From Bacteroidales bacterium (GTDB lineage: Bacteria; Bacteroidota; Bacteroidia; Bacteroidales; P3), in assembly GCA_022482545.1 (NCBI GenBank), contig JAKVOZ010000005.1, positions 62,001 through 126,000 on the forward strand: a stretch of DNA of 64,000 bases. The letters are read 5' to 3'. The position numbers and the translations under genes were made by a program. This document shows positions 43,289 to 51,413 of the stretch, piece by piece (the first letter of the stretch is position 1; the number at the start of each line of letters is the position of its first letter). The notes beneath the pieces were generated by a model. That model worked only from the letters and a program-made list of their open reading frames with translations, ran no database searches and was not told where the DNA came from.

Positions 43289-44530
43289 TTATTCTTTTTT
43301 CTTATCTATTATACTTTGTAAGACAACGTAAAAATCCTCTGCTATGGTATCTCTGTTAAAGTTATCTCTTGCATATATTAGTCCATTTTCTCCCATTTGT
43401 TGAGCCTTTTCTTTATTATTATATATGTACTCTATCTTATCTACTAAATCTTCACTATCTTCTGGAATAAAACTAACACCACACTTGCCTTGTTCTATGA
43501 AAAGTTCTTTTGCTTCACCTTCTAAACCAAGAATGATAGGCTTTTTCAAGGCAAGATTTTCAAATATCTTAGATGGTATTGCCCCTTTAAACAAATCTAA
43601 TCGTTTAAGTGGAATGATTGTTGCATTCATCTCCATTATTATCTCTTGCATCTTACTCTTAGCAACTGCATCAAAGAAAAAGACATTGTTTATCTTCATA
43701 TCTTCTTTCATATTCAAAAGTCTTTCCTTTTCTGGTCCGCTTCCCAAAAGCACAAACTTCATCTTATTGTTCTTTTCTAAACTCTTAGCTGCTTTAAGTA
43801 TTACTTCCAACCCTTGTGCATAACCAATAATGCCTCCATAAAAAAGAATAAAATCATCTTCTTTAAATCCGTTGCTTTTACGAAAAGAAAGATTTAGTTG
43901 TTTATTTACATCATAGAAGTTAATATCTACTCCATTTTTTAGCCAATAGACTCTTTTGTTTGGAAACCTTGTTTTAATATTTTTTACTATACCTTGTGTT
44001 TGTCCACTTACTAATGCAGATTTCTTATACAAAAACTCCTCCAAAAGAGTTGCCATACGAAGAAGAAACTTATTATGAATAATATCTAACTTCTCAGCGC
44101 TCTCAGGCCAAAGGTCAGAAACATTGAAAACCATCTTAGCTCCTTTTAAACGTGATAAAATAAAAGCAGTAATTCCTAAAAAAAGCGGTGGGCTTTCTAC
44201 CATAAGTACATCTTTTCTTCCTACTTTCCAAATGCCATACCAAAGAGAAGAAAACATAAATGAAAAATAATTCCTTAATCTTTTTACTATTGTCTTATCT
44301 TTTGAAACATAAATCCTTGTACGTTTTACTTTCAGCCCTTCAATCTCTTGTTCCACATAATTTTTACCTTTATATCCTTCCATTATTTCCATCTTTGGAT
44401 AATTGGGCATAGCAGTTAAAACCTCAACATCTATTCCTTTTTTCTTTAATCTTAGAGCCAACTCAAAAAGACGATTTTGTGGTGCTCCAACTTCGGGAGG
44501 AAAATATTGCGTAAGTATCAATAATTTCAT
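43289..44530 (-). CDS. GT4-family glycosyltransferase
   Basis: 413 residues, GT-B fold. The N-terminal acceptor domain has TQYFPPEVGAPQNRLFELA (7-25), the WbuB/WbpH-like signature of GT4 enzymes. The C-terminal donor domain has FILFYGGIIGYAQGLEVILKA (about 227-247) and a VLLGSGPEKERL loop. A hydrophobic patch near 115-130 may associate with the inner membrane. Next to wecB it probably transfers a HexNAc derivative in O-antigen or capsule synthesis. Promoter at 44561-44589. Confidence 0.85.
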   Translation of the reverse strand: MKLLILTQYFPPEVGAPQNRLFELALRLKKKGIDVEVLTAMPNYPKMEIMEGYKGKNYVEQEIEGLKVKRTRIYVSKDKTIVKRLRNYFSFMFSSLWYGIWKVGRKDVLMVESPPLFLGITAFILSRLKGAKMVFNVSDLWPESAEKLDIIHNKFLLRMATLLEEFLYKKSALVSGQTQGIVKNIKTRFPNKRVYWLKNGVDINFYDVNKQLNLSFRKSNGFKEDDFILFYGGIIGYAQGLEVILKAAKSLEKNNKMKFVLLGSGPEKERLLNMKEDMKINNVFFFDAVAKSKMQEIIMEMNATIIPLKRLDLFKGAIPSKIFENLALKKPIILGLEGEAKELFIEQGKCGVSFIPEDSEDLVDKIEYIYNNKEKAQQMGENGLIYARDNFNRDTIAEDFYVVLQSIIDKKKE

Positions 44531-44560
44531 AATTGTGTTTTATTATGGTTTAATTTTTTA

Positions 44561-44589
44561 CAAAAATACAATAAATTTTCTTTATTCAA
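44561..44589 (-). promoter_or_regulatory. Promoter of the glycosyltransferase-wecB operon
   Basis: On the minus strand TTG (44589-44587), 18 bases, TATTTTTG (44568-44561); the start codon is 30 bases downstream. Confidence 0.65.
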
Positions 44590-44641
44590 TAATCTAAATT
44601 TTATTCTTTAATAATCAACATATTACAAACACAATAAAAAA

Positions 44642-44739
44642 ACGAAGAGATTTTTCACTAACTCTTCGTAAAAATTAAATATATCTTCGTTTTATCAATA
44701 AAAAGGCGAAGACTTATTTTTTACACTTCTTTTATTGAT
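44642..44739. repeat. Two hairpins of the GAAGAG family between divergent operons
   Basis: First hairpin ACGAAGAG (44642-44649) / CTCTTCGT (44662-44669). Second hairpin ATCAATAAAA + GAAG (44694-44711) / CTTC + TTTTATTGAT (44726-44739) with a 4-nt bulge. Neither follows a gene end: both lie between divergently transcribed genes, so they are not simple terminators. Confidence 0.65.
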
Positions 44740-44760
44740 TAAAAATTATAGTAAAGAAAT

Positions 44761-44790
44761 TTTGTGAAATAAAAAAAATATGTACTTTTG
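44761..44790 (+). promoter_or_regulatory. Promoter of the second prenyl synthase operon
   Basis: TTTG (44761-44764), 18 bases, TACTTTTG (44783-44790), 21 bases before the ATG. Confidence 0.7.
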
Positions 44791-44811
44791 CATACTTAAA
44801 TTAATTCATTA

Positions 44812-45789
44812 ATGAATAAAGACTTAACACAAATAACAAAATGTATAAAAGACGAGTTGAATATTTTTGAAAAATGTTTTGAAGATATATTCAATGATGA
44901 CTACCCTTTTCTAAATAATATATTATCATACAATTATTCGCAGAAAGGAAAACATATTCGTCCCATACTATCAATACTTATTGCTAAAACTTATGGCGAT
45001 GTTACCGAAAACACATATAGAGCTTGCGTTATATTAGAGCTTTTGCATACTGCATCTTTGCTTCATGATGATGTTATTGACGATAGTAACAAAAGAAGAG
45101 ATAAGGAAACTATTAATTCTAAATATGGGGATAAAACTGCGATACTTCTTGGTGATTATCTTTATGGCAAATGTCTTTCCATTATTAAGACACAAGAAGA
45201 TTTTAATTTAATACCTATTTATGCTAAGGTAGGATTAAACTTACCAAAAGGAGAAATAAAAGAAAAAATATTTAGTGAGAAATTAGATTCAAAAATAGAG
45301 AGTTATCTTTCAATGATAGATGATAAAACAGTAGCATTAATTGAGGCCGCAACAAAAATAGGTGGGTTGACATGCAAGAATAGTGATATTGATATTAGTG
45401 TTGTTGGTGATTTTGGAGTAAATATTGGTAGAGCATTTCAAATAAAAGATGATATATTGGATTATTCAATAGATAATAAATTAGATAAAGAAGTTGGAAA
45501 TGATATTAAAGAAAAGAAAATAACTATTCCTCTTATTTATTATTTAGATTCATTAAATAAAAACGATAGAGAAGATGTATTGAAATTTATTGCCGAAGAT
45601 GATAAACGACAACAAGATATAAATGATTTGATTGTTAAGGTTAGTAATAGTCAAGCGATGAAAAAAGTTGAGGATATTTTAAATTCATATAGCAATAAAG
45701 CAATAGAAAATATTAATCTTATGCCAAATAATATTTATTCTGAAACATTAAAAGATTTGGTACAATATTTGATATATAGGAATAAGTAA
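44812..45789 (+). CDS. Polyprenyl diphosphate synthase, probably long-chain
   Basis: 325 residues. First Asp-rich motif LLHDDVIDDSNKRRDKETI (about 83-101), second FQIKDDILDYS (about 212-222), with KGKHIRPIL near 44. The residues just before the first motif are small or aliphatic (ELLHTASLLHDD), a pattern more compatible with long-chain (octa/heptaprenyl) synthases feeding menaquinone than with FPP synthase. Distinct from the paralogue at 41095. First gene of an operon with the thioredoxin-like gene 38 bases later. Confidence 0.8.
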   Translation: MNKDLTQITKCIKDELNIFEKCFEDIFNDDYPFLNNILSYNYSQKGKHIRPILSILIAKTYGDVTENTYRACVILELLHTASLLHDDVIDDSNKRRDKETINSKYGDKTAILLGDYLYGKCLSIIKTQEDFNLIPIYAKVGLNLPKGEIKEKIFSEKLDSKIESYLSMIDDKTVALIEAATKIGGLTCKNSDIDISVVGDFGVNIGRAFQIKDDILDYSIDNKLDKEVGNDIKEKKITIPLIYYLDSLNKNDREDVLKFIAEDDKRQQDINDLIVKVSNSQAMKKVEDILNSYSNKAIENINLMPNNIYSETLKDLVQYLIYRNK

Positions 45790-45827
45790 AGACGAGAAAA
45801 TTATACAAACAAAAAAATAAAAAAGAA

Positions 45828-46328
45828 ATGAAAAAATTAGGAGTACTCTTAGCAACAATAGCAATGTGCTTAACAGTCAATGCACAGAATGCTAAGATAG
45901 CAAATGTTAATGTAAAAGATATTAACGAGAAAGTTGTTAATACAACAAGTTTTAGTAATGATGGTAAGCCTTTTGTTGTTTGTTTTTGGGCAACATGGTG
46001 TCATCCTTGTTTGGAAGAACTAAATACAATGAGCGAATCTTATGCTGATTGGCAAAAAGAAACAGGTATAAAGATTTATGCTGTTTCTATTGATGACACA
46101 AGAACAAAGAGTAAAGTTAAACCTCTTGTAAAAAGTAGCGAATGGGGATATGAAGTAATCCTTGATGAAAATAGTGCATTCAAAAGAGCTATGGGTGTAA
46201 ATAATCCTCCTCATACATTTATTATAGATGCTGACGGAACAATACTTTGGCAACATGCAGGATATAGCCAAGGAGATGAAGAAACAATGATTGCTAAATA
46301 TAAAGAGATAATAAAGAATAAAAAATAA
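45828..46328 (+). CDS. Exported TlpA/ResA-like thioredoxin
   Basis: 166 residues with a signal peptide (LLATIAMCLTVNAQ). Redox motif WCHPC (C58, C61) inside VCFWATWCHPCLEEL, and a cis-Pro region NPPHTFIIDADG. Periplasmic thiol-disulfide oxidoreductase, presumably reducing or isomerising disulfides of exported proteins. It precedes DUF6029- and Omp28-like genes, the latter with its own CxxC, so it may serve them. Confidence 0.85.
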   Translation: MKKLGVLLATIAMCLTVNAQNAKIANVNVKDINEKVVNTTSFSNDGKPFVVCFWATWCHPCLEELNTMSESYADWQKETGIKIYAVSIDDTRTKSKVKPLVKSSEWGYEVILDENSAFKRAMGVNNPPHTFIIDADGTILWQHAGYSQGDEETMIAKYKEIIKNKK

Positions 46329-46334
46329 AATAAT

Positions 46335-48026
46335 ATGAAAAAAATAATATTGTTAGTAGCAACATTATCTTTAAGTATTGTTGGAGCTTATTCGCAAGGT
46401 ATTTTAGGAGGAAAGGTAACAGGAAACTTTCAGGTAGATGTTCAAGCATCAAAAGAAGATTCAAGTATTGGAGCAAATAAAGTTAAAGAGAAACTTCTTA
46501 ATAATGCTTTTGCTAATATTCTTTATACTAATGGAGATTTCACAGCAGGTTTTCGTTATGAAGCATATTTAAATCCTATTCTTGGATTTGACGCACAATA
46601 TAAAGGAGCAGGTATTCCTTATCGTTTTGCATCATATAAGAAAGATTTTCTTGAAGTAACGGTAGGAAACTATTATGAACAATTTGGTAGTGGTTTAATA
46701 TTCCGTTCTTATGAAGAGAGAAATCTTGGATTAGATAATGCGATGGACGGAGTAAAGATAGTTGCAAAACCATATAGTGGTATAGTATTAAAAGGAGTCG
46801 TTGGTAAACAAAGATATTATTGGGAAGATATTTGGCAGAATGATAATGGACTTGTTAGAGGTATGGATGCAGATATTAATCTTAATGATGTTGGACTATT
46901 GAGTTCGTATTCTAATATACGTTTATCAATAGGCGGTAGCTTTGTTAGTGTTTATCAAGAAGCTGAGAACAGATATATAACAAATAATGGAGTTTTTTAT
47001 AAAATGAATATTCCAGAAAATATAGGAGCAGGAGCAGCAAGAATGAATTTTGCATATAAAGATTTTTCTTTAAGTGGAGAATATGCGATGAAAGGACAAG
47101 ACCCTAATGCTACCAATGGATATATTTATAGAAAAGGCCAAGCATTACTTCTTACAGCAGGATATTCTATTGCTGGACTTGGTGTTCAAGTACAGGCAAA
47201 AAGAATAGATAATATGAGTTTTAAAAGTAAAAGAACAGAAACAGGTAATATGCTTAATGTAAATTATCTTCCTGCAATAACAAGACAACATTCTTATTCT
47301 TTGATGAGTATGTATTCTTATGCCACACAAATAAATGGAGAGATGGGATTACAAGCAGACATTATGTACAAGATACCAAAACATACATTTCTTGGTGGAA
47401 AATATGGAACAGATGTTAAATTAAATTATTCTCGTATCAATGCTATTGATAAAACAGCGATAGATGGTTATAAACTTAATCAAGAAGGAACAAAAGGATA
47501 TAATTCAAATTTCTTTAAAGTAGGTGATGAAGAATATTGGGAAGAGATTAATCTTGAAGTAAATAAAAAATTCTCAAAAGATTACAAAATGAACTTTATG
47601 TATTCTTATCAAACATTTAATCCTATTGCTTTTGGACATGAAGGCAATCCTTTTATTTATGCTCATATCTTTGTTGTTGATGGAACATATAAACTTTCTA
47701 CACATAATTCTCTTCGTGGAGAAGTAGAATGGTTGCTTACTAAACAAGATTATGATGAATTTGCAAAAGGTAATTGGTTACAAGGAACATTAGAATATAA
47801 TCTTCTTGGAAGATGGTTTTTTGCAGCATCAGATCAATGGAACTATGGAACAGAACAAGGAGATAAAATACATTATTATAATTTATCTGTTGGTTGTACA
47901 TATAATACAACAAGAGTATCTATTTCTTATGGCAAACAAAGACAAGGTATTCTTTGTATAGGAGGAGTTTGTAGAGAGGTGCCAGCATCTAATGGTTTGT
48001 TTGCAACAATAACAAGTAGTTTTTAA
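46335..48026 (+). CDS. DUF6029-family outer-membrane-type beta-barrel protein
   Basis: 563 residues with a signal peptide ending AYSQ. The mature part opens GILGGKVTGNFQVDVQ and continues as long antiparallel strands with alternating aromatic residues (NYYEQFGSGLIFRSYEERNLGLDN near 113-136). It ends FATITSSF with a terminal Phe. This matches the DUF6029 proteins found across Bacteroidales beside Omp28/T9SS genes; none has an established function. Six bases after the thioredoxin gene. Confidence 0.7.
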   Translation: MKKIILLVATLSLSIVGAYSQGILGGKVTGNFQVDVQASKEDSSIGANKVKEKLLNNAFANILYTNGDFTAGFRYEAYLNPILGFDAQYKGAGIPYRFASYKKDFLEVTVGNYYEQFGSGLIFRSYEERNLGLDNAMDGVKIVAKPYSGIVLKGVVGKQRYYWEDIWQNDNGLVRGMDADINLNDVGLLSSYSNIRLSIGGSFVSVYQEAENRYITNNGVFYKMNIPENIGAGAARMNFAYKDFSLSGEYAMKGQDPNATNGYIYRKGQALLLTAGYSIAGLGVQVQAKRIDNMSFKSKRTETGNMLNVNYLPAITRQHSYSLMSMYSYATQINGEMGLQADIMYKIPKHTFLGGKYGTDVKLNYSRINAIDKTAIDGYKLNQEGTKGYNSNFFKVGDEEYWEEINLEVNKKFSKDYKMNFMYSYQTFNPIAFGHEGNPFIYAHIFVVDGTYKLSTHNSLRGEVEWLLTKQDYDEFAKGNWLQGTLEYNLLGRWFFAASDQWNYGTEQGDKIHYYNLSVGCTYNTTRVSISYGKQRQGILCIGGVCREVPASNGLFATITSSF

Positions 48027-48049
48027 TTAAAAGATAGGGAGTAAAAGAA

Positions 48050-48904
48050 ATGAAAAAAATAATAATAACATTGTTTGCAATTTTACCTTTGATATTTTTG
48101 TCTTGTGATAATTATAATGAAGATGAGTTTTTAACTAAACTTGAAGGAGAAACAAGCGAACAAACAGAGATTACTAAAACTCAAACAAAACAAACGGTAT
48201 TGTTAGAAGATTATACAGGGTGGCAATGTACTAATTGTACGGCAGCGGCAGCATTAATAAAAACTTTATCAGAAAAATATGGAGATCAATTATTGGCAAT
48301 GGCTGTTCATGCAGGTCCTTTTGCAAAGCCAAGTGCTAATAATAATAATCTTGATTTAAGAACAGATTATGGTACAAAATGGAACAAAGATTTTGGAATA
48401 CCTTCTTATCCATCTGGATTGATAAATAGGGTAGGTAGTTCTTCTTCAAGAGCTTTCCAAAAAGACGATTGGGACAAAGAGATACAAAGACAATTATCTT
48501 CTTTGACTCATTATGTTAATATTAACTTAGGAGCAAAAACAGATAACACAAACAAAAGATTTATTATAAGCGTTAAAGCAGATTTTGTTGCTAATGTTGA
48601 TTTTACTACATCTATTAGTGTGGTTATTTTAGAAGATAGTATTGTTGGTGTGCAAAAGAATGGATTGTCAGAATATGGGGTAACACCTCAAATAGACAAT
48701 TATGTATTCAATCATGTTCTTCGTACAAATGGTAGAATAGATTTGCCTTTTTCTTCTTCATCAACATCATCAGGTATAACAATATCTAAGAACTATTTCA
48801 TTGATATGTCATCTTCTTGGAATAAATCACATTGTAAGGCATTAGTGTTTATAACTAATGATAAAACAAAAGAGATTATTCAAAGTAATGAGATAGATTT
48901 ATAA
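48050..48904 (+). CDS. Omp28-like lipoprotein with thioredoxin-type CxxC
   Basis: 284 residues. Signal peptide with lipobox FLSC (lipidated Cys19), acidic linker, then LLEDYTGWQCTNCTAAAALI with C60-x2-C63, the pattern of Omp28 (first described in Porphyromonas). The N-terminal half is thioredoxin-like, the C-terminal half beta-rich. Outer-membrane lipoprotein; a redox or substrate-binding role is inferred from the CxxC. 23 bases after the DUF6029 gene. Confidence 0.78.
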   Translation: MKKIIITLFAILPLIFLSCDNYNEDEFLTKLEGETSEQTEITKTQTKQTVLLEDYTGWQCTNCTAAAALIKTLSEKYGDQLLAMAVHAGPFAKPSANNNNLDLRTDYGTKWNKDFGIPSYPSGLINRVGSSSSRAFQKDDWDKEIQRQLSSLTHYVNINLGAKTDNTNKRFIISVKADFVANVDFTTSISVVILEDSIVGVQKNGLSEYGVTPQIDNYVFNHVLRTNGRIDLPFSSSSTSSGITISKNYFIDMSSSWNKSHCKALVFITNDKTKEIIQSNEIDL

Positions 48905-48912
48905 GAAAAATA

Positions 48913-48957
48913 AAAGGAATTTTTAATTTTTTATTAAATTTAATTAAAAATTCCTTT
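48913..48957 (+). terminator. Terminator after the Omp28-like gene
   Basis: Perfect 16-bp stem AAAGGAATTTTTAATT (48913-48928) / AATTAAAAATTCCTTT (48942-48957), 13-nt loop. Its right arm overlaps the -33 TTTG of the next promoter. Confidence 0.85.
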
Positions 48958-48985
48958 GTTGTTTTTTTAAAACGTTGTATATTTG
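48955..48985 (+). promoter_or_regulatory. Promoter of the small T9SS cargo gene
   Basis: TTTG (48955-48958), 19 bases, TATATTTG (48978-48985). An in-frame TTG at 48983 lies inside this element, so the start codon is taken as the ATG at 49016. Confidence 0.75.
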
Positions 48986-49015
48986 CAAATTAAAATTAAT
49001 AAAAGGGAGAAAAAG

Positions 49016-49732
49016 ATGAAGAAATTATATTTGTTTTTAGTATTAGCCTTAGGAATTATTACTATTCAAGCACAAAATTTCACGTTTAGTAATAATGGAG
49101 TAGCTTTTACGAATGAGTTAAATGTTTCTCTAAATGGTAAAGGAGATACAGCCGTTTTTGTTCATTTCACGAACGTAACACAAAACGAAATTAAATATAA
49201 AGTACAATTAGTTAAAATGCAAATGTCTGAAGAAGCAAATGCTTTAATGTGTTTTGAGGATACAGGTTGTTTGTCAGATACAATAACAAGTGAACGTACA
49301 ATAGTAGCAGGTGGAACTTTTGAAGGATTTGATTTATTATACCAATATTCTTCTTTAGATTTATCTATTGTAAAAGTTAATTTCTTGAATAGTACAACAG
49401 GAGAAGTTCTTCAATCTTTTAATGCTAATTTTGCAGAACAATTTTCTAATCCTGTAATATTAGAGAAATCTATTCCACTTTCTCTTTCTGCATATCCTAA
49501 TCCAGCAACAAATTATTCAACAATAAAATATTCTATACCATCAAGATATTCTAATGCTAAAATTGTTGTTAGAAATACATTAGGTGCTGTTATTAAAACA
49601 ATGATAGTAAAAGGTGGAACGACAGGAAGAGTTAGCGTTAATGCTTCTGATTTAAATAATGGAGTATATTTTTATTCTATAATAGCAGATGGAACAACTC
49701 TTTCAACTAAGAAACTTGTTGTTAAACATTAA
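49016..49732 (+). CDS. Small T9SS type A cargo protein
   Basis: 238 residues from the ATG at 49016. Signal peptide (LYLFLVLALGIITIQAQ), a single beta-sandwich-like domain with C80 and C86 (MCFEDTGCLS) likely disulfide bonded, then a T9SS type A C-terminal domain: LSAYPNPATNYSTIKYSI (about 158-175), YSNAKIVVRNTLG, NGVYFYSI and a terminal KKLVVKH. Exported through the T9SS and attached to the cell surface or released. Next to Omp28 and DUF6029 genes but on its own transcript. Confidence 0.85.
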   Translation: MKKLYLFLVLALGIITIQAQNFTFSNNGVAFTNELNVSLNGKGDTAVFVHFTNVTQNEIKYKVQLVKMQMSEEANALMCFEDTGCLSDTITSERTIVAGGTFEGFDLLYQYSSLDLSIVKVNFLNSTTGEVLQSFNANFAEQFSNPVILEKSIPLSLSAYPNPATNYSTIKYSIPSRYSNAKIVVRNTLGAVIKTMIVKGGTTGRVSVNASDLNNGVYFYSIIADGTTLSTKKLVVKH

Positions 49733-49755
49733 GAACATTTAATATAAATATAAAG

Positions 49756-49793
49756 ATAAGAGCTATGAGTAGATTGTAGCTCTTATTTTTTTT
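49756..49793 (+). terminator. Terminator of the small T9SS cargo gene
   Basis: ATAAGAGCTA (49756-49765) / TAGCTCTTAT (49777-49786), 11-nt loop, followed by a run of T to 49793. Confidence 0.88.
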
Positions 49794-49884
49794 CTTGTTT
49801 TATATTATTTCGTAATACTTATTATCTTTAAAGAATTTTATCTTTGTTTTCTATCTAATGTTTATACTTCTTTATTAATTCTTT

Positions 49885-50007
49885 ATTCTATTTTAATGGA
49901 ATAAAGAACTATTTTATTAACTCTTCATTCTATTTTAATGAAACGAAGAACTATTTTATTAACTCTTCATTCTATTTTAATGAAATAAAGAATTATATAA
50001 TAAAGCC
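49885..50007 (+). repeat. 42-bp tandem repeat, about three copies
   Basis: Units begin at 49885, 49927 and 49969. The first two are nearly identical (ATTCTATTTTAATGRAAYRA followed by AGAACTATTTTATTAACTC); the third decays after about 28 bases. Related single or partial copies occur at 1164 and 15551. The 450-base gap between the T9SS cargo gene and rnfE contains this array, two terminators and no gene. Confidence 0.8.
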
Positions 50008-50116
50008 ATTTATTATAAATAATGATGTAGTGAAGTATAAAACAGAAAGCATATACAAAATACTAAAAACTACGACAAAATAAATTTAGATAAAAGTATT
50101 TAAGTGTCAATAATAT

Positions 50117-50150
50117 AAAAAAAGGATACTAATTTCTTTTTAGTATCCCT
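50117..50150 (-). terminator. Terminator directly after rnfE
   Basis: GGATACTAA (50124-50132) / TTAGTATCC (50140-50148), 7-nt loop, with a run of A at 50117-50123 that reads as T on the minus strand. It marks the end of the rnf operon about 35 bases after the rnfE stop. Confidence 0.85.
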
Positions 50151-50184
50151 TTATATTTATATAGTTATTTTATTAATTGAATTT

Positions 50185-50778
50185 TTATTTCTGATATTTG
50201 GCTTTAATTCTATTTACTATTGCTATTAAGTAACCAAGAACAATGAAAGCACCTGGAGGAAGAATGAATATAAGTATTCCATCATTATTCCCAATGAATT
50301 TCATGCCAAAAATAGAGCCAGCACCAAGGATTTCTCTAACAATGCCTAAAACAGTAAGAGCCATTGTAAATCCTAATCCTATACCTATTCCATCTAATAA
50401 AGAATCAAAAACATTATGTTTGCTTGCAAAAGATTCTGCACGAGCAAGAATAATACAGTTAACAACTATCAATGGAATATATATACCTAAGCTTTGGTTA
50501 AGAGCAGGAAGATAAGCTTCCATAAATAATTGTAAGATTGTAACAAATGTTGCGATTACAACAACAAATATTGGAATACGAACTTTATCTGGTACTATGT
50601 TTTTTATTGCTGCAATTGCTGCATTTGAGCACATTAAGACAAACATTGTGCATAATCCCATACTCATTCCGTTTATTGCTGATGTTGTTGTGGCAAGAGT
50701 AGCACACATGCCAAGTAATAAACAAAATGTTGGATTTTCTTGTATTATTCCGTTAAGTATTATTTTAAAACCTTTCAT
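50185..50778 (-). CDS. rnfE: Rnf complex subunit E
   Basis: 197 residues from the ATG at 50778; a longer frame starting at 50835 would overlap rnfG by 44 bases and has no support. Six transmembrane helices, with FCLLLGMCATLATTTSA and YIPLIVVNCIILARAESFA carrying the intramembrane-iron cysteines. The RAESFA and LPPGAF elements identify RnfE rather than its homologue RnfA. Last gene of the operon; no rnfA follows. Confidence 0.92.
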   Translation of the reverse strand: MKGFKIILNGIIQENPTFCLLLGMCATLATTTSAINGMSMGLCTMFVLMCSNAAIAAIKNIVPDKVRIPIFVVVIATFVTILQLFMEAYLPALNQSLGIYIPLIVVNCIILARAESFASKHNVFDSLLDGIGIGLGFTMALTVLGIVREILGAGSIFGMKFIGNNDGILIFILPPGAFIVLGYLIAIVNRIKAKYQK

Positions 50779-50785
50779 CTTTATT

Positions 50786-50790
50786 CCTCC
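50786..50790 (-). promoter_or_regulatory. Shine-Dalgarno-like GGAGG before rnfE
   Basis: On the minus strand GGAGG lies 7 bases before the ATG at 50778. This is unusual because Bacteroidota genes mostly lack such sites. It fits in the 13-base gap after rnfG and decides the rnfE start. Confidence 0.7.
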
Positions 50791-50791
50791 T

Positions 50792-51391
50792 TTATTTGTT
50801 GTTTGCTTGTTTTTGATATTGTAAGAAAGCATCATATGCTGATTGAACAGCTTTAAGAAATGCTCTTGAAGTTATTGTTGAAGCAGTTATTGCATCAATA
50901 TCACCACCATCTTTTGTCGGTTTGAATTTTAATTTTCCAGGATTTTTACCTCTAATATCATGTTTTGTTCCATTAGCCTTAAACCATTCTCCAGCTTTCT
51001 GTCCTAAACCTGGAGTCTCTCCTGAGGTAAGTATTGAATAATTTGATATATTACCTTCTTTGTCTAATCCGACCATGATAGATATTGTTCCACCATAACC
51101 TTCATTAGAATAAGTTTGAATAGCAGCACCTATTAATTCATTATTAACTGTTGCTGGATAAACAACAAAAGGGTCTGTAAATCCTTTTAGATTAATATTA
51201 ACAGGCTTTCCAACCTGAGCTTGTTTGTTTGGTAATACTTCTTTTATTGCATTATCTTGATTAATTTTTGCAGTATTTTCTATTGGTTTTTTAGTCAAGA
51301 CATAGGCTCCTGCAAGTAAGGCAGAGGCTGCTAGTGCGATAAATGTCAAAGACATTACCATATTTTTCATTGTTGATTCTAATTTTGCCAT
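50792..51391 (-). CDS. rnfG: Rnf complex subunit G
   Basis: 199 residues, one N-terminal transmembrane helix and a periplasmic FMN-binding domain with SGETPGLGQKAGEWF and the covalent FMN site ITASTITS (acceptor T174). Electron transfer subunit homologous to NqrC. 22 bases after rnfD. Confidence 0.93.
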   Translation of the reverse strand: MAKLESTMKNMVMSLTFIALAASALLAGAYVLTKKPIENTAKINQDNAIKEVLPNKQAQVGKPVNINLKGFTDPFVVYPATVNNELIGAAIQTYSNEGYGGTISIMVGLDKEGNISNYSILTSGETPGLGQKAGEWFKANGTKHDIRGKNPGKLKFKPTKDGGDIDAITASTITSRAFLKAVQSAYDAFLQYQKQANNK

Positions 51392-51413
51392 ATCTGTTGA
51401 TATTTAATTTTTT

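Noticed and set aside
48983-49015. TTG start extending the small T9SS protein by eleven residues
   Set aside because: It overlaps the TATATTTG -7 box; the ATG at 49016 starts a clean signal peptide.
50185-50778. Reading this gene as rnfA
   Set aside because: It has the RAESFA and LPPGAF features and the extra C-terminal region of RnfE/NqrD, not the short RnfA/NqrE pattern.
50779-50835. Upstream ATG for rnfE at 50835
   Set aside because: It overlaps rnfG by 44 bases and adds a polar extension; the ATG at 50778 has a GGAGG 7 bases upstream and matches the family N terminus.
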